NCBI GenBank assembly: GCA_000320605.2
Contig: KB445793.1
Coordinates: 1,757,064 to 1,821,063 of the forward strand
Direction: 5' to 3'
Length of the DNA: 64,000 bases
Origin: Gelatoporia subvermispora B
Taxonomy: Eukaryota; Basidiomycota; Agaricomycetes; Polyporales; Gelatoporiaceae
Below the pieces are notes generated by a model. It searched no databases, was not told where the DNA came from, and was given only the letters and a program-made list of their open reading frames with translations. Shown here piece after piece: positions 58,202 through 64,000 of the stretch (positions within the stretch are counted from its first letter, which is position 1; each line of letters opens with the position of its first letter). The position numbers were made by a program, and so were the translations under genes.

Positions 58202-59526
58202 TTATACATTCAGACTGCGATACACACGGCAATGAACCCTACAAGTTCGGCTGATTAGTCGGGAACGCTGACGACTTCCGTACGCGAGCTGCTCACCTTT
58301 CCTGCAAGAATTCGCCATGAGAGTCGGTCATGCGAGACTCACGCCACGCATCAACATCCCACTTGCACCATCCCCACCCGTCTTTGATCTAGAATGCAAC
58401 GGGAGGCCTTGTGTCAGGAGGCAATTGTGCCTAAATGACATGACAGACATACATCTGGTTTTTTGTGTGGAGCAATGATGACCATCCATCGCGCCTTGGT
58501 ACTGTCAGCAAGCATCAGCACGAATGGTATACCCCCGGTCAGTTCCGCGTACCTAAGCTCCCACAGGAGAGCAAAGAGCTCTGACGGCGACTCTACAAGA
58601 TGGAGTGCGAACGAGCACACGATCATGTCAATGAGTGGGGCATCATTCCCTGGGTGCGCCGCCAATTCAGCTGAATTTATTCTGACGGGGGTGATGGACC
58701 CTACCACTCAAATCAGGCGGAAGAGCTGGTAGTGAACCTTCCGCGATCTCTTTGAAGGATAGTGGCGCACATTGCAGACCGGTTCTCGTGTTGAACGCGT
58801 CGGCTGTGTACTGGTACACCATTCAGTGGTCACGATACATTGAGAGGGACGATGGTTCTTACCGGATCGGCGGCTAGTATGACTGGTTGAGGGACGGTGG
58901 ACTCTAAGGGTGGTGGAGCTGTTGACCTTGGGCTTGGGCGACGGGGGAGGATGACACCCGCCTGGTTGGTTGTAGGCTGGTCACCCATGTTCTGCTGTTG
59001 TTCACATGCGATTCGCCCAAGTTTCCACCATTCTAGGATTGACAATGTCGCCTCTCCACTATTAGTAAAAGGTGTTGTCAGTCCCCCTTGTTCTCATATG
59101 GCAGAACCAGGCCTACCTGCCTAATCGTGGTCTACTCTCAGTGAAACAGAGTTTCAGACTTGGACACGAAATGCGACACACCGCAGGCCATATCAAAGGC
59201 TGTCCAGGCTTCCAAGAGCGACTCCTTGTGTTCCACCTGCCACCATCTTGCTTTTGTTTAGCCGTTTTCCCGTGATGGAGGAAGGGGAGCACCGAACCGG
59301 TTTAGCCACAGGAACATGCAGCTTCGCACCCCAGGATAGTGGGGATTCCGGTACGTAGCACCGACTTTCTTATAGTACTGCATAGGTTTGATGGCTGTGT
59401 ATGAGCAGTCCAGCGTACGGACCTCTCAATAGTAGGCACTCACCTCGTCCACACCATGCTCGGAGTAGTTGTCTCTCATAGAACCCTTCAGGATGCCTGT
59501 GGTCGGGTCTCGGCTGCCACGAGACA
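58202..59526 (-). CDS. Conserved fungal SAM-dependent methyltransferase, frame unresolved at motif I
   Basis: Resembles a widespread uncharacterised fungal methyltransferase. Spliced blocks in order: MSRGSRDPTTGILKGSMRDN, YYKKVGATYRNPHYPGVRSC, MFLWLNRWWQVEHKESLLEA, then FDMACG; after the next intron GEATLSILEWWKLG; YTADAFNTRTGLQCAPLSFK; DMIVCSFALHLVESPSELFA; ARWMVIIAPHKKPD; and a C-terminus with GWGWCKWDVDAWRESRMTDS and CRVHCRVYRSLNV, TAA at 58202. The SAM-binding motif should read FDMACGSGEAT. The exon before the intron ends TGCG before GTGTGT, but the next exon, after ACTAATAG, needs a different phase. No GT-AG or GC-AG choice I tried restores it, so either a small deletion has broken the gene or I have misread the junction. 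The rest of the gene is intact. Substrate unknown. Convergent with SHE9. Confidence 0.65.
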
Positions 59527-59815
59527 TTGCGCGTTATTTGCGGGAGGTGAATATCTTATTTGATAAGCTCAATAGATTTCTGGGCGTAGCAAATCGTCCA
59601 GTAGCTGAGTTTGCTGAAGTATCACAACCGGAGTTAATGTGGAGAACGTCTGACCTTGAGGTGGCGCCAACAGCGGCGGCATTGCGGGGATGATCGTCAT
59701 CATTTCTTGCAACCCAGATTGTTGGCCGTACAACTTCATTTCCTCATTTCCAACGACTCATAGACTTTGGTTTCCTCAACACTACTGGCGGTTCTCTAGG
59801 CTAGAAATCTTCAGT

Positions 59816-60534
59816 ATGACCTCTTTCATGATCAAAGCTCACGAAGGTCGTCCCGTTCCATCCGCATGGAGATCAGACCCTGATTGTGCATTCTGCCGCA
59901 TCTTACGGAGAGAAACATCTGCTTTTCGAGTATATGAAGACGAGAAGGTGATTGCAATCCTAGGTATGTACACTTATGCATTAGACAAATCAGGCTGGCT
60001 TACAATGACGCAAATATGCGGTGGGTTACAGATATCTTACCCCTTCGGACGGGTCACACACTAGTGATACCAAAAGTGCACTGTCCAAGGGTATCCGAGC
60101 TTCCCGTGGAATTTGCCTCTGCTGTAGGGATTGCGATCTCGAAGGTCTCGCATGCCCTGACTGAAGGTGCGTTGATTGAGACTCGGCTCTCTGTGGGATT
60201 CCACCGACCTATGTTTGCAGCTCTGAACAATACTGCTCTCAATGTTGTTTGCAATCAGGAGTATGCCCAAGCCGTCCCTCACGTACGTACATTAGACGTT
60301 GAGAATGCAGAACATTCCTTTCGACTAAATATCGTTGCATAGGTGCATTACCACGTTATCCCTGCACCATCACACACGACAGGCAATCATCTCGCCAGCA
60401 AACCGAGTATTGTTGATCGAAGGACGTTGCCTATTACAGAGAAAGAAATGCACCAGAGAGAATGGGAAGCGAGAGATGAGCTCGACGAGGAAGAGGCTGC
60501 AGGCCTCGTGGAGAAGATTCGCGCTCGTTTGTGA
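59816..60534 (+). CDS. HIT-family protein (Hint-like nucleotide-binding hydrolase)
   Basis: Histidine-triad protein; relatives hydrolyse nucleoside phosphoramidates or related nucleotides. MTSFMIKAHEGRPVPSAWRS leads to DCAFCRILRRETSAFRVYED (with a CxxC), EKVIAILDILPLRTGHTLVI, PKVHCPRVSELPVEFASAVG, TEALNNTALNVVCNQEYAQA and the triad VPHVHYHVIPAP. The triad is split by an intron after the first His (donor GTACGT at about 60281). Two earlier introns start GTATGT and GTGCGT. The C-terminus is charged (MHQREWEARDELDEEEAAGL) and ends KIRARL with TGA at 60534. I chose the start at 59816; an upstream in-frame ATG at 59690 would add a leader unlike the family. Confidence 0.85.
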
Positions 60535-60878
60535 CTGAGCTTGGTTTGGTGGGGCGGGGGACATTTGGGATCATCATGTAAAATATCATTAATGTGTATC
60601 AGGATCGTAGAGAGCATCCAAGGGGCTAGTATAGATAGCACCATCTTGAGAATTGGAAAGGCAAAAAGGAGTCAACCACGGCAGTCTTCCGCCCCACCGC
60701 TCGTCTTTAATGTCACGTATGTCACAGACATGACGTTCGTGACGGGACGTGCCTCTTCGCGTGTCGACGCGACCTCGATCGCGACCGTGGTCGATGCACA
60801 CCAACACACCGTCCCTTCTATTTCGTCGTGGCGTGACATCTTCCGCTAGTGCTGTAGCTTGTTCTTCGAATACCCAAG
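60535..60878. other. Intergenic
   Basis: Between two plus-strand genes. Contains short inverted words around 60,710-60,760 (ACGTATGTCACAGACATGACGTTCG region) but no gene. Confidence 0.5.
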
Positions 60879-61691
60879 ATGCACACTGAACTTTATGAAG
60901 AAGATATCTCTGCTCCACAATCTGCCGGACCTGATGATGTGACAATGCCCGTCGATACTCCCAACGATGCTCTAGATAATACTCCTTCAGAGGAGCGACC
61001 AGAACTTGGCAAAGACGGCGAGGAATTTGACAACCTGCCAGCCAAGAAAGCGAAAGGTGATACTGCCTTAGCGACAAGGCAACCTGGCAAGTCACTGCTA
61101 CCGTATTCTAGGGTGCAGAAAGTGCTCAAGGCGGACGAGGTAAGTCTCATACATTCTCATACACGAAGGCGCACCGTAATTTCAAACACTTGAAACTAGG
61201 AGCTACCTCGTATACCTAAAGAAGTAGCCCATCTTATATCCCTGGCAACAGAAGAGTTCACCAGACGGTTAGCTGCTGCGACCCAGAGAGCAGCAGAGAG
61301 AGAAGGGCGAGCGACGATCATTCACCGTGACGTTGGTATGTTATTCCCGGGTACTGTCATACACCTATATGCTCAGTATAGCGTTATCAGCTGCGCTTGT
61401 CAGGAGAGCCAGCGAATATTTGTTTCTCGAAGGTATGGCCCCGCGTGGTTCACGATCATCTAGTCGTTCACCTATCCCTCTTCAGAGATTATCCCGTGGT
61501 CGGCTCCGCAGGCCCCTGCACAACGGAAACCGAAGGTCACGCAGCCAGCAAAGGGGTCCGACGGCCAAGGGAATTCGATATTGGACCACTTCGCGACGAA
61601 GAATGCAAGAGAAGATGAAGCAGTCGACAGTGAGGTTGGCATGAACCTGGTGATGAACGAGGATGGCACAATGTCTGTGAACCCCTCATAG
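60879..61691 (+). CDS. Histone-fold protein, Dpb3/CHRAC15-like
   Basis: CBF/NF-Y type histone-fold protein resembling the small subunits Dpb3 of DNA polymerase epsilon and CHRAC15 of chromatin remodellers. An acidic N-terminal tail ends with a nuclear-signal-like PAKKAKG. The histone fold starts SLLPYSRVQKVLKADEELPR, then IPKEVAHLISLATEEFTRRL, ATIIHRDVALSAALVRRASE and YLFLEEIIPWSAP. The alpha-1 motif SRVQKVLK and the LEEIIP end are characteristic. Four exons: introns begin at 61140 (GTAAGT), near 61336 (GTATGT) and near 61433 (GTATGG). The C-terminus (GNSILDHFATKNAREDEAVD) ends SVNPS with TAG at 61691. The partner would be a Dpb4-like protein, not in this window. Which of the two complexes it serves cannot be told. 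Confidence 0.75.
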
Positions 61692-61911
61692 TTGATCTCG
61701 TCGGTTTGCCTCGGTACGGCATTTGTACGAGACAGGACACAGTAGGAAGACTTGACTAGATGTGTATTGCTTTGTGATATGTCAGGAGGTACAGAAACCG
61801 AACCATCTCGAACTTAGAATACATGTGGGTCATTCAAGGCATACTAATATCAGGCATCTCCAATCTTCCGAACATAGGACACGACTGCATCTTCAGAATG
61901 GAATTTCGCAT

Positions 61912-62894
61912 TCACGGATTGCCATTGTTAGCGAGGTCGTTCGGAGTACCGAAGGCTGAAGAAGACGTAAGCAAATCTGCCACATCCACAATTCTGACTC
62001 TCGACTCACGGATGCCAGTCAAGACGTTCCGCACAGCAGTATCTCTCACGAAGACAATCATCTCCGCCGGTCGCTTGCCATTGCCAAGCTGGGAGATGAA
62101 GAAAGCGACAATTCCGCTGACCTGGAGACAAGCACGTGAACTTTTACAGTGAAACATTACGGTAATGAGAGGGATCTTGCATGAGGAGCAGCGAAAGATG
62201 TGCCATTCGCCCATTGAGTTTCGAGCGTGCTGTCCTTCGAGGCAGTCAAGATGTTCTCCCCCGGAGCGAACACATCTAGCACGGCGCCGTAGTTGGAATC
62301 ACTCCACCTGGAATCCCTGATGGTCGAAGCACCGACGGTGGTGCAAAAGTCCGAGCGGGCGGGACTGATATTGCCTGCGTCCACCTACAAAGAATTAATA
62401 AGGCGAGGCTCCTGCACGAGATTCGAAATAAAGAAAGGACTCGCGTTGCTGTTGCCGGCCGCTGCAACCACATGGATCCCAGCTTGAGCATCTACGCAGA
62501 ATGAGTTGAACGTAGCAATTGCGCGAGTGAGTGCATACCATGAAGACAGCAGAATCTTCGCTGGAGTTTGCAGGCCCGCCAAAACTCATGTTGGCTATAG
62601 AAGGCCTTTGCGAAGCTCGCGCAGCATTGTAGACATACTCCATACCCAATATACTGAGAAATGTCAGTTTTAGTTGAGATCGAAACCTGTGCCACATATC
62701 CTCCGAGACATGTTGCTTGTAGTACCCTGGCTGATAGACAGTTTAGACGGTATACTAGTGTGCATATCATGATTGGCCTACCCAGCGAAATCTAGGACTT
62801 TGACAGCAATTAAGTTTGCGAGTTTCGCAACACCGAAGGAAGAGGCCAGAGCCACTCCAGCCACTCCAGCTCCGTGGCCATTATCGTCTTGTTG
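61912..62894 (-). pseudogene. Subtilisin-like (S8, proteinase K-type) protease remnant without N-terminus
   Basis: Reads as the C-terminal two thirds of a proteinase-K-like serine protease. It starts at 62894 with QQDDNGHGAGVAGVALASSF, which carries the catalytic His (GHG), then LIAVKVLDFAG, GTTSNIILGMEYVYNAARAS, RPSIANMSFGGPANSSEDSA, AGIHVVAAAGNSNA (oxyanion Asn), NISPARSDFCTTVGASTI, GAVLDVFAPGENILTA and NGTSFAAPH joined to VSGIVAFFISQL (catalytic Ser). It ends NDLANNGNP with TGA at 61912. The PH-VSG junction uses a GC-AG intron (GCAAGA donor). The signal peptide, I9 prodomain and catalytic Asp region are missing; upstream is antisense to another gene. Between SAVFM and DAQAGIHV the frame changes and I find no splice that repairs it. 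Truncation plus this shift make a pseudogene most likely. Confidence 0.75.
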
Positions 62895-62902
62895 CTGTAC
62901 AG
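62895..62902. other. Palindromic CTGTACAG used as splice acceptor on both strands
   Basis: CTGTACAG is its own reverse complement. On the minus strand it ends just before the first codons of the protease remnant; on the plus strand it ends just before the first codons of the methyltransferase remnant. It is therefore the junction of the two truncated genes. Confidence 0.6.
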
Positions 62903-63534
62903 ATTCCTACACCCCCTCCGCAGAATAACGAGCGAAAGAAATTCGGACAGAAGATGGACCCCGTCACGAAGATGATTCAGATGGGTGCGACTCGTGTCAT
63001 GGATGTAAGTGTGTCCGAGTGATCCGAGCACATTCTCCCTGATACGATTTTGGTCAGCTGGGTGTCGCTTCAGCAGCTATCTGCGAGATAGTCACCATCC
63101 TCACGTCCCATTTCCCTCTCCTATATACGCATAGCACCTCAACTGAGCTCCATCTTGTCAACTCTGGAAGCTCAAACATTTGGCTCACAAACGCGTTACT
63201 CGTCGCGACACTCCTCACCGTTGCAGGCGGGATCGGCCGGAGCGTGTGTTATTGAAAGCTCGGGCGGCACTTCACATACCAGCTCGCGATCCGCGAGGAG
63301 CACTCGCTCGTCACTGACGGGCCATACGCCATCGTCCGACACCCAAGCTGTCTCGCGTACATCGTCTGGGCCGTTGGAGCCACGGCGTGGATGTGGGCGA
63401 GCGGGTCGTGGGTGCGTGAGTGCGGCGTCCTTGACACATGGTTGGGTCTGGGCGTCGTGGGTGCGTGGACGATGATTGTTCTCTCGGTGGCGGCGTTGGT
63501 GTTCTCGCGGGCGAAGTTCATCTGGAAAATTTGA
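62903..63534 (+). pseudogene. Isoprenylcysteine carboxyl methyltransferase (ICMT) remnant
   Basis: Matches the multi-copy ICMT-like family of Agaricomycetes, ER membrane enzymes that methylate the prenylated C-terminal cysteine of CaaX proteins. Exon 1 reads IPTPPPQNNERKKFGQKMDP, VTKMIQMGATRVMD; a GTAAGT intron leads to LGVASAAICEIVTILTS and a membrane helix (NALLVATLLTVAGGIGRSVC). Then, in the same frame, TGA at 63253-63255 stands where homologues have Arg (a CGA to TGA change). The frame continues as LGRHFTYQLAIREEHSLVTD, GPYAIVRHPSYLAYIVWAVG (the family's core). It stops at FSRAKFIWKI (TGA at 63534), before the C-terminal region that carries catalytic Arg/Glu residues. There is no start codon in place. 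Three lesions (lost 5' end, nonsense codon, lost 3' end) make it a pseudogene. Confidence 0.82.
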
Positions 63535-64000
63535 GTTTTCTATTGTACACTAGTACAGCTAATTTAGTGGTTACTAGAAGGTCCAACTATGCTACCAATA
63601 ACTATTTACGTACCCCTGACCCCCCTCATCTAAACTTCCATAGATTATCAAAGGTCTCGTTATTACTATAGAGTATAAAGTACTACAGATGTTGTACACA
63701 TTTTTTTGAAATTACTATAGATGTTTCCAATATCTTTAGAAAATCACTATATATAATAATTCTTAGTATGTAAATATACTTTTCTATCTTTCCCTACTCT
63801 TGTTCTAGTCTAGCACTTCTTAGATCATTTATTTTCATAGCTACGAATATGTTGTCCTAGACAGCTACTAATTTTAACTAGACCGCTACTAATGTTTACT
63901 AGACAGTTGCTAATTTTTTACTAGATATCCACTAATTTTCACTTAGACAGCTACTAATGATGACTGAGCATTTTCTAATCATATATAACAATACTGAAAT
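63535..64000. other. AT-rich segment at right edge
   Basis: Base composition drops abruptly from over half G+C to strongly A/T-rich just after the truncated ICMT remnant. It has no open frame of note. It may be transposon-derived, centromere- or telomere-proximal, or mutated by a C-to-T process; the window ends before this can be decided. Confidence 0.65.
63857..63963. repeat. Five tandem copies of a 21-22 bp unit
   Basis: Units start at 63857, 63878, 63899, 63921 and 63943. The consensus is about CTAGACAGCTACTAATTTTA; the fourth copy is the most divergent (CTAGATATCCACTAATTTTC) and the fifth starts TTAGACAG. Confidence 0.8.

Noticed and set aside
59690..59815. Earlier start for the HIT protein
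   Set aside because: It would add about 40 residues absent from the family; the ATG at 59816 sits directly before the conserved part.
1..64000. tRNA, rRNA, CRISPR arrays, transposases
   Set aside because: Reading both strands I saw no tRNA A/B box pairs with a cloverleaf, no rRNA, no repeat-spacer array and no transposase or reverse-transcriptase motif. A tRNAscan and a repeat-library search would settle this.

Overview
The window reads as nuclear DNA of a filamentous basidiomycete, most likely an Agaricomycete and possibly a polypore. The lineage is an inference from protein style, such as the NADPH-cytochrome P450 reductase and the Pkc1 N-terminus. The direct evidence for a fungus is dense genes cut by many 45-60 nt introns with GTRNGT donors and YAG acceptors, no operons, and a set of fungus-specific genes (DASH subunit Dad1, She9, Pkc1 with HR1 repeats, an opsin-related protein). 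Gene spans below run from start codon to stop codon and include introns. I inferred splice sites by eye from protein continuity.

0-14 kb: a questin-oxidase-like gene runs off the left edge. It is followed, all on the minus strand, by the spindle-checkpoint kinase Mps1, the spliceosomal helicase Prp2, a CLYBL-like mitochondrial lyase and the Cwf19-like splicing factor. 14-25 kb: a retinal-less opsin-related membrane protein, a single-pass membrane protein, a tiny CHY zinc-finger protein (Hot13 type, plus strand), the DNA polymerase alpha B subunit, endosulfine Igo1, and a large gene I do not recognise. 25-35 kb: protein kinase C (plus), Dad1 and a Cdc25-type Ras exchange factor (both minus). 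35-46 kb: the ribosome-assembly GTPase Efl1, a ZNG1-type zinc chaperone, a STYX-like pseudophosphatase (plus), the nucleotide-sugar transporter Hut1 and Yae1.

46-50 kb holds a strongly codon-biased, roughly 1,000-residue protein of no family I know, with three internal copies of one motif and a good TATA box. It is my best candidate for something undescribed. 50-54 kb is gene-poor. 54-62 kb: cytochrome P450 reductase, She9, a conserved methyltransferase whose reading frame I could not close at its SAM motif, a HIT protein and a Dpb3/CHRAC15-like histone-fold protein. 62-64 kb is degenerate: a subtilisin-type protease without its N-terminus and an isoprenylcysteine methyltransferase with a nonsense codon lie head to head. 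They meet at a palindromic splice acceptor and are followed by AT-rich DNA with a 21-22 bp tandem repeat, which suggests a rearrangement breakpoint.

Most genes are ordinary housekeeping genes and do not form one pathway. Several concern cell-cycle and cell-wall control (Mps1, Dad1, Igo1, Pol12, Dpb3-like, RasGEF, Pkc1), but nothing in the sequence shows that they are co-regulated.
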